Shown: piece by piece, positions 6,065 through 15,032 of the stretch | Layout of the letters: each line of letters opens with the position of its first letter | Numbering within the stretch: the stretch's first letter is position 1 | Origin: an uncultured Clostridia bacterium | GTDB lineage: Bacteria; Bacillota; Clostridia; Oscillospirales; Ruminococcaceae | NCBI GenBank assembly: GCA_945829235.1 | Contig: CALZUA010000001.1 | Coordinates: forward strand, 124,001 to 188,000 | Direction: 5' to 3' | DNA length: 64,000 nucleotides | Made by a program: the position numbers and the translations under genes | The notes under the pieces: model-generated | What the model saw: only the letters and a program-made list of their open reading frames with translations | Database searches by the model: none | Told to the model about the DNA's origin: nothing

Positions 6065-7852
6065 ATGAGAGATTTTGAGAACAAATGTTTCGGAAAATCC
6101 GATATGCCGATTAAAAGCGGCGCGGAGGACAGCTTTTGCACCGAGGCGTACATAGACGGTCTTTGCGGGTACATCAGAAGCTGTGATACCCCGATGACGA
6201 TTTCTATTCAGGGCGGCGGCGGAAGCGGTCGCACAAGTATGCTGAAAATGATAAGCGAGAAGCTGGTGGATAAGAATATCACCGTTATCAGCATCAACGC
6301 GTGGCAGTCCTCTCAGTTCAACGTAGGTCTTACGTTTTCCGTGATTTCACTCCTCATCAAGGAGCTTAACGAGGGCGGCGCGCATTTCCGCAACGTTATG
6401 AACCTGTTTTCGAGCATTGCCGAAAAGCCCCGCAAGGCTGAAGCGGCGTGCGCGGTTGCCGATGAAATCCGCGCACTCAAGAACGAGTTCCAGGCGGCTG
6501 TTGACCAAAAGCTCCGCGATACCGGATGCGACAGGATTGTGTTCTTCATCGATGACCTTGACCGTCTGCAACCCGTTAAGGCGGTTGATTTGCTCGAGTA
6601 TATGAAAATGTTCATCGATTGCGAAAAGTGCGTGTTCCTTCTCGCGGTGAACAGCGAAACAATTAGCGAGGGTGTTCGCCAGAAATACGGCTTGAACGAT
6701 GGCAGAGATTTCTTTGACAAGATGATTCAGCTCCCGTTCAACGTTCCCGTTGAAAAATACGACATCGAGAAGTTCGTGAGAGCGGAATTTGACTCGTGGG
6801 ACGAAAATATCCTCAAAAAGAACGATATCAACCTGTTCAAGAGCCTTATCGGAAACTCAATCGGCTTCAATCCCCGCGGTATGAAGCGCCTGTTCAACAC
6901 GTTCCGTCTGCTTGACGCGACAATTGATATCGAAACCGAAAATGCTGAAAAAGCCGCGCTTGCAAGAGGCGAGAGCAAGTCCTCCGCTGAGCCGAGCATC
7001 AGCAAGATTTCCAGACAGCGAGCTTTGTTTGCGGTAATTTGCCTGCAGACCAGCTTTGAGAAGCTGTACTGGTTCCTGCTTTCATCGAGCAGTCTGCTTG
7101 ACGCAAACTCGCTCACCGTGTTTATGAACGATGAGGAATTGCGCGGAAACGCCGAGATTATGCGCACCGTGTTCACGGACGATGATGGCAGAGTTGACGA
7201 GGAAATGGTAAGGAGAGTGCGTAAGTTCACACCGCATTTCCAGAGAGCAATCCGCGCGGGTTATTACGACAACGTTTCCGATGATGAAATTCTGCGCACG
7301 GTTATCAGAGAGGCAACCGTAACCTCCGTCGGCACCATGATTGAGTCCAACGATGAGGACAAACAGGACGATAACCGCAGACTTGTCGAGGTCATCAACG
7401 CCGAGCTTAAATCGCACTACAAGAACAGCGTTTACTTCCAGCCGTTCTATCAGAGCGGTACAACCGAGGCGTGCGGCTACTCGGCATTCAAGGCGTATGC
7501 GGGCTTTGAGTTCTCGGTTGTTTACTCGATTAGGCACACGATAAAGAACACTCGCGTTGTCAAGTTTATGGTCAAGAATTTGACAAAATCCCCGAACAAC
7601 GCGCCTGCGGGTGATGATTTGTGGAAATACTGCAACAACGACATTATGTTCGATACCCTCGGCAACGACCCGCTTCAGCTTGGCAGAAAAGCCGAGTGCA
7701 GTTTCTCGGGCAAAAAGCTGAGTATGGATTATGATTACGTTGGAGAATTTGCCGTTAAGGACAGCGAAGGCATTAAGAAGACTATTATCGATGTGATGGA
7801 GAAGGCAATCGAAACCGTCAAGGTTCACGAACAGCCCACTATTCTCAACTAA
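6065..7852 (+). CDS. KAP family P-loop NTPase
   Basis: A 595-residue protein. The KAP domain spans about residues 15-370: a Walker A-like GGGGSGRT at 50-57, Walker B FFIDDLDR with D163-D164, and the family sequence LAVNSETISEGVRQKYG followed by FFDKMIQLPFNVP. The Walker A lysine is replaced by arginine (R56), which may weaken nucleotide binding. No convincing membrane segments interrupt the domain, unlike many KAP proteins. The C-terminal 200 residues match nothing I recognise. It is monocistronic, with its own promoter and terminator. KAP proteins include phage-exclusion (PifA-like) members, but no function can be assigned here. Confidence 0.85.
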   Translation: MRDFENKCFGKSDMPIKSGAEDSFCTEAYIDGLCGYIRSCDTPMTISIQGGGGSGRTSMLKMISEKLVDKNITVISINAWQSSQFNVGLTFSVISLLIKELNEGGAHFRNVMNLFSSIAEKPRKAEAACAVADEIRALKNEFQAAVDQKLRDTGCDRIVFFIDDLDRLQPVKAVDLLEYMKMFIDCEKCVFLLAVNSETISEGVRQKYGLNDGRDFFDKMIQLPFNVPVEKYDIEKFVRAEFDSWDENILKKNDINLFKSLIGNSIGFNPRGMKRLFNTFRLLDATIDIETENAEKAALARGESKSSAEPSISKISRQRALFAVICLQTSFEKLYWFLLSSSSLLDANSLTVFMNDEELRGNAEIMRTVFTDDDGRVDEEMVRRVRKFTPHFQRAIRAGYYDNVSDDEILRTVIREATVTSVGTMIESNDEDKQDDNRRLVEVINAELKSHYKNSVYFQPFYQSGTTEACGYSAFKAYAGFEFSVVYSIRHTIKNTRVVKFMVKNLTKSPNNAPAGDDLWKYCNNDIMFDTLGNDPLQLGRKAECSFSGKKLSMDYDYVGEFAVKDSEGIKKTIIDVMEKAIETVKVHEQPTILN

Positions 7853-7865
7853 TCTTGATTAACAA

Positions 7866-7905
7866 AAAATTCACCGGCGGAGTTTTGCTTCGCCGGTGTT
7901 TTTGT
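7866..7905. terminator. Bidirectional terminator between the KAP and second MATE genes
   Basis: CACCGGCG (7872-7879) pairs with CGCCGGTG (7891-7898); GTTTTTG follows on the plus strand and AATTTTTT on the minus strand. Confidence 0.85.
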
Positions 7906-7910
7906 TAAAT

Positions 7911-9350
7911 TTACTTTTTGTCGATAACCACATCGGTTTTAGTCAAGCTGTTTTCGAGTTTTCGCATTGCCTTGAACTCAAAAAGCGCCATCAAAAGCGC
8001 AACTACTGCGGAAATCAAATCCGCGACAGGTCCCGTGTACAAAATCCCGTCAATCCCGAAGAACAGCGGGAGCACAATCAACAGCGGTAAAAAGAAAATT
8101 ATCTGCCTTGTAAGCGATAGAAAAATGCCTTTAATCGGCTTTCCGATTGAGGTGAAGAAGGTTGCGGTCACGGGCTGAATGCAGACAAGCGGTACCAACA
8201 GCAGGAAAATCCGGAAAAATCTCTCGCCGAATTCAAAGTAGATTTCGGGTTCATCGCTCCCGAAAAGCGCAAGAATTTCACGCGGGAAAAGCTGGTACGC
8301 AACGAACGACGCAACCGAAATTGCCGCGGCAATCGTCAGCGCGAGCGTGTACGCTTTACGAACTCTGCCGTATTTCCGCGCGCCGTAGTTGTAGCTCTCA
8401 ATCGGCTGTGAGCCTTGCCCCAAGCCGATTACCACGGAGAAAATCACTTGGTTCACCTTCATCACTATTCCCGCGCACGCGAGGGGGATTGCGTCACCGT
8501 AAGGCGAGAGCGCGCCGTAATCCTTCAGCGAGTTGTTGAGGACAATCTGCACAATCATCATCGCGATTTGGTTGAAAAACGAAGCCATTCCGATTGAAGC
8601 AATCCGCAAGGTTACGCGAAGATTTATCCTGAAGTGGTTCAGGGAGAGCTTTACCGTTTTAAACCGGAAAAGATATGCGACAACAATAATTGTTGAAACG
8701 ATTTGCCCGATAATTGTCGCGAACGCCGCGCCTTTCATACCCCAGTCCAGTCCGAGCACGAAAATCGCGTCCAAAATCGTGTTGATGACAGCGCCGATGA
8801 GGTTGCAGAACATCGTCATTCGCGGGCTTCCGTCGGCACGGATTAAGTGCCCGCCGCCGGTTGAAACAATGAGGAACGGGAAACCGAACGCCGAGATTTG
8901 CACATAATCCTGTGCGTATGGGAGAACATCGTTTGGTGCGCCGAACAGCCTCAAAAGCGGCGTGAGGAAGATGAGCGTTATCGCCGCCAAAATCACCCCG
9001 CACACCGTGAGCATTGTGACGGAGTTGCCGATGAAAAGAGGCGCTTTTTCGGTTTCGCCCTTGCCCATCGCGAGGTTAAAGCAGGACGCGCCGCCTATTC
9101 CAAAGAGCAACGCCAGCGCAATGCACGATGTTGAGAATGGGAACGCAACGTTTGTCGCGGAGTTGCCCAAAAGTCCGACCGCTTGCCCGATGAAAAGCTG
9201 GTCAATAATGTTGTAGAGCGCGCCGACAAGCATCGCGATTATGCTCGGCACAGCGAATTTCACCATCAATTTCCCGACCGGCTCACACCCGAGCGGGTCA
9301 CACCCAACCGGCTTACACTCGACCGGGTTGTCTTTTACATTTTCTGACAT
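7911..9350 (-). CDS. MATE family efflux transporter with cysteine-repeat N-terminus
   Basis: A 479-residue MATE protein (GKLMVKFAVPSIIAMLVGALYNIID onward), related to but distinct from the one at 4517. The start at 9350 follows AAAGGATAAACAA; the longer open frame to 9449 lacks a ribosome site and enters a repeat region. Before the first membrane helix lie four 15-base tandem units (9273-9332) encoding NPVE-CKPVG-CDPLG-CEPVG, which put three cysteines exactly five residues apart on the cytoplasmic N-terminus. Substrate unknown. Confidence 0.93.
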   Translation of the reverse strand: MSENVKDNPVECKPVGCDPLGCEPVGKLMVKFAVPSIIAMLVGALYNIIDQLFIGQAVGLLGNSATNVAFPFSTSCIALALLFGIGGASCFNLAMGKGETEKAPLFIGNSVTMLTVCGVILAAITLIFLTPLLRLFGAPNDVLPYAQDYVQISAFGFPFLIVSTGGGHLIRADGSPRMTMFCNLIGAVINTILDAIFVLGLDWGMKGAAFATIIGQIVSTIIVVAYLFRFKTVKLSLNHFRINLRVTLRIASIGMASFFNQIAMMIVQIVLNNSLKDYGALSPYGDAIPLACAGIVMKVNQVIFSVVIGLGQGSQPIESYNYGARKYGRVRKAYTLALTIAAAISVASFVAYQLFPREILALFGSDEPEIYFEFGERFFRIFLLLVPLVCIQPVTATFFTSIGKPIKGIFLSLTRQIIFFLPLLIVLPLFFGIDGILYTGPVADLISAVVALLMALFEFKAMRKLENSLTKTDVVIDKK

Positions 9351-9376
9351 TTGTTTATCCTTTTCGGTAGTTAATA

Positions 9377-9517
9377 CGGGGTTGCCCTCGCCGCAGGCTG
9401 TCGATAAACCACCATCTGCGTTGTCAGCCGCACATCGGTTTCCTAGCATCCGGCGGCTTCTCGACAGCCTGTTTGTTTTGTGTTTTTCGACAAGTTAAAG
9501 CGGGGTTGCCCCCGCCG
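9377..9517. repeat. Intergenic repeat cluster with a long hairpin
   Basis: A 17-base direct repeat (9377-9393 and 9501-9517, one mismatch, extended leftward by GTTAA) brackets an inverted repeat in which an 11-base arm at 9394-9404 is perfectly complementary to 9461-9471. It sits between the MATE gene and dprA and encodes nothing I can support. It resembles remnants of an interspersed intergenic element. Confidence 0.55.
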
Positions 9518-9530
9518 TTTATCACTTGTT

Positions 9531-10457
9531 TTAACCAAGAACATTTTTCAGATAATCGGTTAATCCACCGTTTTTCATCAGCGTTCTCACGATATCAATA
9601 TAGCTGAACACGGGCACTGCGCCATCGCGAATAAGCGCGGCTGTTCCCGCGAAACGCGCGTCCAGAATGTTGTGCGGGGGAACGGCAAAAACCTCTCGTC
9701 CTTGTTCAAGCGCGTGTTGCACGGTCAAAAGACAGCCGCTGTTTTCACCCGCTTCAAGAACTAGCGTTCCCAGCGAAAGTCCCGAAATAATTCGATTTCG
9801 ATGCTGAAAATAGCCGCTGGAGGGCTTGGTAAAAGGGAGAAGCTCGCTTATAACCGCGCCGCCCTGCTCGACCATTTTTCGTTTCAAAGCGCCGTTACCT
9901 TTGGGGTAATCCACCAAAATTCCGCACCCGCAAACGCCGATTGTCCGTCCGCCCGCGTCAAGACAAGCCTTGTGCGCGGCAGAGTCCAACCCGACCGCAA
10001 GCCCGCTTGTTATCACGGCACCGAGCTTGGTAAGGGAAGAAACAAGCGATTTTGTCACCGAAAATCCGTAATCCGAAGCAAATCGCGTCCCGACAACCGA
10101 AAGCGTGAACACATCGTCCAGCCCGCTGATATCTCCCGCGCAAAACAGCACGATAGGCGGATTTTCGATGTTCCTGAGCAACTTTGGGTATCTTTCATCG
10201 TCAAGCGTGATGATATCGATATTTTGTTCCTCGCAAGCCGCCAGCACGTTTTGCACCGCGCCGCTTCTGATTTCAGCGGCTCTGCGTTGTTCGTCTTCGG
10301 AAAGAAAAGGAATTTCACCGTCGCGGACAGCTTGTGCGGCAACTTTTGCGTTGTAATCGTACTGCGATAAAATCAGCGTGGTTTTCGGGTTGTGCGGTGT
10401 CATAACCATCAGTAACCACAACCATATTTCAACGGAGCTTGCGGCGGTTTCGGACAA
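9531..10457 (-). CDS. dprA: DNA-processing protein DprA
   Basis: A 308-residue DprA/Smf, the RecA loader that protects single-stranded DNA taken up during transformation. The Rossmann-like core is complete: SVVGTRFASDYG, VITSGLAVGLDSAAHKA, VCGCGILVDYP, the FQHRNRIISGLS segment and the closing FAVPPHN. It lacks most of the N-terminal SAM-like domain and the C-terminal winged-helix domain of longer homologues. A TTG start at 10457 follows GGGAGG by seven bases; the frame open to 10472 would overlap that site. It is 24 bases after the PfkB kinase gene, probably the same operon. Confidence 0.93.
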   Translation of the reverse strand: MSETAASSVEIWLWLLMVMTPHNPKTTLILSQYDYNAKVAAQAVRDGEIPFLSEDEQRRAAEIRSGAVQNVLAACEEQNIDIITLDDERYPKLLRNIENPPIVLFCAGDISGLDDVFTLSVVGTRFASDYGFSVTKSLVSSLTKLGAVITSGLAVGLDSAAHKACLDAGGRTIGVCGCGILVDYPKGNGALKRKMVEQGGAVISELLPFTKPSSGYFQHRNRIISGLSLGTLVLEAGENSGCLLTVQHALEQGREVFAVPPHNILDARFAGTAALIRDGAVPVFSYIDIVRTLMKNGGLTDYLKNVLG

Positions 10458-10481
10458 AATAATTCCTCCCAAACGGGTATT

Positions 10482-11504
10482 TTAGCGGTTCATTTCGGTT
10501 TGAGGACCGGTGGAGTTGTGCTCATCGATAATGCGCTTGATTTCCTTGAGGTCGGACGAAGGCAGGTCGCCGACAATCGTGTTCTTGACGGAACCTGTCG
10601 CGTTGCCGTATTTCAGCGCGGTTTCGCAGGAAAGGTCGCTTGAAAGCAGTCCCGCGAGCACTCCCGAAATATACGCGTCACCGCTTCCGATACGGTCAAC
10701 AACCTCGATATTGCGGTACGGTTCTTCCTCGTAGAACTTGTTTTCCTTGGAATTGTAGATAACCGAGCCGAATGTGTGGATTTTCGGGCTGTGGACAACT
10801 CTCTGCGTTGCACACATAATTGAGATGGGATATTCACTGCAGAAGCTCTTCATAATCTCGTACACATCGCCGGTTTTTCCGAAGGTAAGGCGGGCGGTGT
10901 CCTCGGAGCAGAAGAAAATGTCGATATACGGCAAAATCTGTTCGATGCACTTTCTCGCTTCCTCGCCGCTCCAGAGGTTGAGGCGGAAGTTAACGTCAAA
11001 CGAAATCAACGCGCCGTTTGCCTTGAAACGCTTAATCATCTCAATAGCGGCATCGCGCGTTTTCTGACCGAGCGCGAGGGTAATTCCGGTTGTGTGGAAG
11101 CAACGCGCGGATTTGAACATCTCATTGTCATAATCATCGAGATTGATGCTGTTAACCGAGGTGTTCTGTCTGTCGTAAACGATGCCGGGCTTGCGAGGGT
11201 GAGCGCCGTATTCGTAGAAATAGATGCCAAGACGCGAGTTTTTGCTGTCATCGTAGGTTATGTAGTCATCGCTGACGCCGCCGAAACGAATGCGGTTCTT
11301 GACGTACTTGCCGACATCGTTTGCGGGGAGCTTTGTGATGATACCCGTGCGCAGACCGAGAAGCGCCGCTCCCGATACAACGTTCAGCTCAGCGCCGCCG
11401 ACCTGTTTGTTGAAGGTATCGCAGTTTACAATTCTCTCGTTGTTGGGGGGAGAAAGCCTGAGCAAAAGTTCTCCGAATGCCAGCAAATCAAATGATTTTC
11501 CCAT
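10482..11504 (-). CDS. PfkB family sugar kinase, 2-keto-3-deoxygluconate kinase-like
   Basis: A 340-residue ribokinase-fold kinase. The N-terminal GELLLRLSPPNNERI and VGGAELNVVSGAALLG, and the C-terminal catalytic motif DRIGSGDAYISGVL (anion hole plus base Asp), identify the PfkB family. The start and the ISFDVNFRLNLW segment resemble KDG kinases (KdgK), which phosphorylate 2-keto-3-deoxygluconate; adenosine or fructose specificity seems less likely. The usual GAGDAF reads GSGDAY. Promoter at 11550-11578; start after AAAGGAG. Confidence 0.88.
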   Translation of the reverse strand: MGKSFDLLAFGELLLRLSPPNNERIVNCDTFNKQVGGAELNVVSGAALLGLRTGIITKLPANDVGKYVKNRIRFGGVSDDYITYDDSKNSRLGIYFYEYGAHPRKPGIVYDRQNTSVNSINLDDYDNEMFKSARCFHTTGITLALGQKTRDAAIEMIKRFKANGALISFDVNFRLNLWSGEEARKCIEQILPYIDIFFCSEDTARLTFGKTGDVYEIMKSFCSEYPISIMCATQRVVHSPKIHTFGSVIYNSKENKFYEEEPYRNIEVVDRIGSGDAYISGVLAGLLSSDLSCETALKYGNATGSVKNTIVGDLPSSDLKEIKRIIDEHNSTGPQTEMNR

Positions 11505-11549
11505 TTTTTTACTCCTTTAAATCGCTTGAAATTTTTTAAATTTGGAAAT

Positions 11550-11578
11550 ATTATAACACATTCCAACAAAAAAATCAA
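11550..11578 (-). promoter_or_regulatory. Promoter of the PfkB kinase-dprA operon
   Basis: Minus-strand TTGATT (11573-11578), 17 bases, TATAAT (11550-11555). Confidence 0.75.
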
Positions 11579-11622
11579 GGGGATTATCGCGGATTTGTTT
11601 GAAATATCGCGAAAAATTTTGA

Positions 11623-12159
11623 TTAAACGGTGATAAGGTCGCGGATATGTTCGAGGGTTTTCTCGCCGATACCCGAAACCTTTACAAGTTCATCAATGTT
11701 CTTGAAACCGCCGTTTTCGTTGCGGTATTTGATGATTGCGGCGGCTTTTGACTCGCCGATGCCGGCAAGCTTCACAAGCTCGCTTGCGGGAGCTGTGTTT
11801 ATGTTGATTTTATCGGCAACCTGCGGCTCAGGTGCGCTTGAAATTTCGTTGCTCTCGCTGATTTCGGGCAACGCGGAACTGCTTTCGGGTGTTCCCGTGC
11901 TCTCGGTTGGTTCAACGGGAACAACTCTGTCGATTGCCGAATTTTCCGATGAGGTGCTCGCCGATGAATTGCCCGCCGTTGATGAATTAACCGAGGAATT
12001 GCTTTCCGAGAAAACTCCCGATGAAACTTCTTCGAGCACCACGGCTTGCTTGACCTCGGGGAACGCGTTTCTGATGAACACCATCACAATCAGCGCGCCC
12101 AAAACCACGCGGATTGCCGTTTTGATGAAAAACGCGGCTTTGTCGGATTTTTCGTTCAT
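11623..12159 (-). CDS. comEA: ComEA-like helix-hairpin-helix DNA-binding protein
   Basis: A 178-residue membrane-anchored protein: cytoplasmic N-terminus, one membrane helix (about 12-30), a long Ser/Glu/Pro-rich linker (about 45-115), then two helix-hairpin-helix motifs at the C-terminus (INTAPASELVKLAGIGESKAAAI and NIDELVKVSGIGEKTLE). This is the ComEA arrangement, the DNA receptor that pulls DNA across the envelope during transformation. The SLBB domain found between anchor and HhH in many Firmicutes ComEA proteins is missing. No comEC is adjacent; dprA is 1.2 kb away. Confidence 0.88.
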   Translation of the reverse strand: MNEKSDKAAFFIKTAIRVVLGALIVMVFIRNAFPEVKQAVVLEEVSSGVFSESNSSVNSSTAGNSSASTSSENSAIDRVVPVEPTESTGTPESSSALPEISESNEISSAPEPQVADKININTAPASELVKLAGIGESKAAAIIKYRNENGGFKNIDELVKVSGIGEKTLEHIRDLITV

Positions 12160-12188
12160 TTTGCGCCCCCTTCCAAATTATTACTTTT

Positions 12189-12217
12189 ATTTTACCACAA
12201 TTTTCCTCAAATGTCAA
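12189..12217 (-). promoter_or_regulatory. comEA promoter
   Basis: Minus-strand TTGACA (12212-12217), 17 bases, TAAAAT (12189-12194), diverging from the azlC promoter. Confidence 0.7.
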
Positions 12218-12253
12218 TTTATTTCCCGAATTGCTGACAAAAACTTTTCCGTA

Positions 12254-12282
12254 TTGACAAAATTTGCCCGAGGGTGTATAAT
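12254..12282 (+). promoter_or_regulatory. azlCD promoter
   Basis: TTGACA (12254-12259), 17 bases, TATAAT (12277-12282). Confidence 0.85.
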
Positions 12283-12313
12283 ATAATTTATATAAAGAAA
12301 AGGGACTGATGAA

Positions 12314-13048
12314 ATGAAAGAGAAAAAGACAAATTCCGCCGATGCCGAGCGCTATATGACTGGCTTTCGGGACGGGCTCCCGATTGCGCTGGGGTATTTG
12401 TCGGTGTCGTTCACGTTTGGGATAACCGCTGTAAGTATGGGCTTGCCGCCGCTTGCCGCGGTGCTGATTTCGATGACGAACCTGACCTCCGCGGGACAGC
12501 TTGCCGGAGTTACCATAATTGCCGCGGGCGGCGGTTATCTTGAAATGGCAATGGCTCAGCTTATCATAAATCTGCGTTACGCGCTGATGAGCCTGTCGTT
12601 GTCGCAAAAGCTGAACGGGCGCTACAACCTGCTCCACCGAATAATCTCCTCGTTTGGGATAACCGATGAAATTTTCGCGGTTGCCTCGGGAAAAAGCGGC
12701 GAGCTCGACAAAAAATATATGTACGGTCTGATTACGCTTCCGTATATATTTTGGGCGGCGGGAACGGCGGCGGGCGCGTTTTTGGGGGAAATTTTGCCCG
12801 AGGGTGTGAAATCCGCGCTGGGAATTGCCATCTACGGAATGTTCATCGCAATCGTTATCCCGCCTTCAAAAAAGAGCAGGGGAGTGCTTTTCACGGCGGT
12901 TCTGGCGGCGGTGTTGAGTTGCGTGATTTATTATGTACCGCTGTTTGACGGCATTTCATCGGGAATTTCCGTGATAATCTGCACGGTTATCGCGGCGGCA
13001 CTCGGCGCACTTTTGTTCCCGAGAAAACATGAGGAGGCTGAACAATGA
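12314..13048 (+). CDS. azlC: AzlC family branched-chain amino acid exporter, large subunit
   Basis: A 244-residue membrane protein with the AzlC signature (GFRDGLPIALGYLSVSFTFGITA near the N-terminus; SAGQLAGVTIIAAGGGYLEMAMAQLIINLRYALMSLSLSQKL). With AzlD it forms a two-component exporter of branched-chain amino acids or analogues such as 4-azaleucine. Its last codons overlap the start of the next gene (ATGA), the usual azlC-azlD coupling. Confidence 0.93.
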   Translation: MKEKKTNSADAERYMTGFRDGLPIALGYLSVSFTFGITAVSMGLPPLAAVLISMTNLTSAGQLAGVTIIAAGGGYLEMAMAQLIINLRYALMSLSLSQKLNGRYNLLHRIISSFGITDEIFAVASGKSGELDKKYMYGLITLPYIFWAAGTAAGAFLGEILPEGVKSALGIAIYGMFIAIVIPPSKKSRGVLFTAVLAAVLSCVIYYVPLFDGISSGISVIICTVIAAALGALLFPRKHEEAEQ

Positions 13049-13374
13049 AAGACGCCTCGTATCTTTACTTGAGCATCGCGGTAATGGCGCTGGTGACCTA
13101 TCTTATCCGAATGATACCGCTTGCCGCGTTTCGAAAGAAAATCAAGTCGCGGTTTTTGCTGGACTTTTTGTACTATGTACCCTACGCGGTTTTGAGCGCG
13201 ATGACAATTCCCGCCGTTTTTTACAGCGGAAACTACATAATAAGCGCCGCCGCGGGAGTTTTGGTTGCGTGCGTTCTCGCGTTTTTCGAGCGCGGTCTGC
13301 TCACGGTTGCGGTGTGCGCCTGCGCGGGTGTTTTCCTTACGGAGCTTGTGATGCAGCTTGCGGGGATTGTTTGA
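13045..13374 (+). CDS. azlD: AzlD family branched-chain amino acid exporter, small subunit
   Basis: A 109-residue protein with about four membrane helices. The AzlD features MALVTYLIRMIPLAAFRKK and a FLYYVPYAVLSAMTIPAVFY segment are clear. It overlaps azlC by four bases and shares its promoter. Confidence 0.92.
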   Translation: MKDASYLYLSIAVMALVTYLIRMIPLAAFRKKIKSRFLLDFLYYVPYAVLSAMTIPAVFYSGNYIISAAAGVLVACVLAFFERGLLTVAVCACAGVFLTELVMQLAGIV

Positions 13375-13428
13375 TAATCGCGCGAAAGCAAAGCCGCATT
13401 ACAAAGCGAAATTTACGGAGCTGATAAT

Positions 13429-13911
13429 ATGGATATTTTGTTCAAAAATGACGATTTTATTTTTTCATACAGAGTTGGCGGAATACTTGTTCGGAACGGT
13501 AAGATTTTACTTCAGCGACCTAAAAATGACGATTATTCAATCATAGGCGGTCATATCGCAAGTATGGAAACAAGCGAGGAAACTCTGAAACGAGAATTCG
13601 CCGAAGAACTCCACGCCAAAATTGCTGTCGATAATTTGATAGCGGTGGGCGAGATATTTTTCCCTTGGAAAGGCAAGCCTTGTCATCAGTTGTGCTTGTA
13701 TTATTACGTTCATCTGCTTGATAACAGCATTCCGCTTGACGGTGTTTTTCACGGTTATGATGACCTTGATAATGAAAGGATAAACTTGGATTTTTGCTGG
13801 GTATCTTTGGAGGATTTGAAGAACGGCACAAAGGTCTATCCTTTGGAATTAGTTCCTCATATCATTGAGCCAGAGAACGGAATTTTTCACTTCGTTTCAA
13901 AGCAGATTTAA
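13429..13911 (+). CDS. NUDIX hydrolase
   Basis: A 160-residue NUDIX protein. The box GGHIASMETSEETLKREFAEELHA fits G-x5-E-x7-REUxEE well, so it should hydrolyse a nucleoside diphosphate linked to some group X. The beginning (FSYRVGGILVRNGKILLQRP) is the standard first strands. Substrate unknown. Start after CGGAGCTGATAAT; a hairpin terminator follows. Confidence 0.88.
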   Translation: MDILFKNDDFIFSYRVGGILVRNGKILLQRPKNDDYSIIGGHIASMETSEETLKREFAEELHAKIAVDNLIAVGEIFFPWKGKPCHQLCLYYYVHLLDNSIPLDGVFHGYDDLDNERINLDFCWVSLEDLKNGTKVYPLELVPHIIEPENGIFHFVSKQI

Positions 13912-13916
13912 ACGAA

Positions 13917-13947
13917 AAACGCTCCTCAAAAACGGGGAGCGTTCTTG
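13917..13947. terminator. Bidirectional terminator between the NUDIX gene and trpD
   Basis: ACGCTCC pairs with GGAGCGT around an A-rich loop; TTCTTGTT follows on the plus strand and GTTTTTCG on the minus strand. Confidence 0.75.
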
Positions 13948-13950
13948 TTA

Positions 13951-14967
13951 TCAGGAATTGCTTACCTCAATAAACTTTTGAAGCGTTTCGAGAGCCTTGC
14001 CCGAGTCGATAATTTCAGCCGCGAGCTTCACGCCGTCCTTCATCGTTTCGGCTTTTCCGCCGATAAACAGCGCCGCGCCCGCGTTCATCAAAACCGCGTT
14101 TCTCTTGTGACCTTTTTCACCTTTGAGAATATTGCGGGTGATTTCAGCGTTTTCCTCGGGTGAACCGCCCACAAGGTCGCTCTTTTGGCAACGCTCAAAG
14201 CCGAAATTCTCGGGAGTTATCGTGTAGGTCTTGAACCAGCCGTCCTTGAACTCGCAGACCGCAGTCGGTGCGGAGAGCGAAATCTCGTCCAGCTTGTCGC
14301 GCCCGTAGACAACCATTCCGCGCTTTACACCGAGGTTTATCAGAACCTGTGCCAGCGGTTCAACAAGGTACTCGTCATAAACTCCGAGCAGCTGCATTTT
14401 CGGGCTTGCGGGATTTGTGAGCGGGCCAAGAATGTTGAAAACCGTCCTGAAGCCAAGTTCCTTGCGGATTGGTCCAACGTATTTCATCGAGGTGTGGTAC
14501 TTCTGCGCGAAGAAAAAGCACATTCCAACCTTTTCCAGCAGTTCAACGCACTTTTCGGGGTCCTGCTGAATGTTTACTCCGAGAGCTTCCAAGCAGTCTG
14601 CGGTGCCGCATTTCGAGGATGCAGCGCGGTTTCCGTGCTTGGCAACCTTCATTCCGCCCGCCGCCGCAACCAGCGCCGAGGTTGTTGAAATATTGAAGCT
14701 ATGCGCGTTGTCGCCGCCCGTGCCGACGATTTCAAAAACGTCATCTCCCGCGTCAACCTTTGTCGCGTGGTCACGCATTGCCGCCGCGCAGCCCGCGATT
14801 TCATCGATAGTTTCGGCTTTCGCGCTTTTTGTTGACAGCGAAGCGAGGAAAGCGGCGTTCTGCGTGGGTGAGGACTCGCCGCTCATAATCTCGTTCATCA
14901 CCGCATACGCTTCGTCATAGGTCAAGTCCTGCTTGTTTACAACCTTTTCGATTGCTTCTTTAATCAT
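13951..14967 (-). CDS. trpD: Anthranilate phosphoribosyltransferase
   Basis: A 338-residue TrpD: N-terminal helical domain ([20 protein letters not shown]) and the PRPP-binding loop [20 protein letters not shown], then [23 protein letters not shown] and [19 protein letters not shown]. It makes N-(5-phosphoribosyl)anthranilate, the second step of tryptophan synthesis. No other trp gene is nearby, so it is an isolated copy; a TrpD paralogue acting on another substrate is possible but the motifs are those of true TrpD. Confidence 0.95.
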   Translation of the reverse strand: MIKEAIEKVVNKQDLTYDEAYAVMNEIMSGESSPTQNAAFLASLSTKSAKAETIDEIAGCAAAMRDHATKVDAGDDVFEIVGTGGDNAHSFNISTTSALVAAAGGMKVAKHGNRAASSKCGTADCLEALGVNIQQDPEKCVELLEKVGMCFFFAQKYHTSMKYVGPIRKELGFRTVFNILGPLTNPASPKMQLLGVYDEYLVEPLAQVLINLGVKRGMVVYGRDKLDEISLSAPTAVCEFKDGWFKTYTITPENFGFERCQKSDLVGGSPEENAEITRNILKGEKGHKRNAVLMNAGAALFIGGKAETMKDGVKLAAEIIDSGKALETLQKFIEVSNS

Positions 14968-14994
14968 AGTTTTTCTCCTTCTTTTGTATAAATC

Positions 14995-15029
14995 CCAAAG
15001 CCCGTTCGCTTGAGCAAACGGGCTTTTGT
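14995..15029 (-). terminator. Terminator of fucO
   Basis: AAGCCCGTT and AACGGGCTT form a stem around GCTCAAGCG-type loop between the fucO stop and the trpD start, with T runs on either side. Confidence 0.8.
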
Positions 15030-15032
15030 TTA

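Noticed and set aside
14995-15029. Riboswitch upstream of trpD
   Set aside because: The hairpin here is the fucO terminator; trpD has only a short leader and no T-box or trp-attenuator features.
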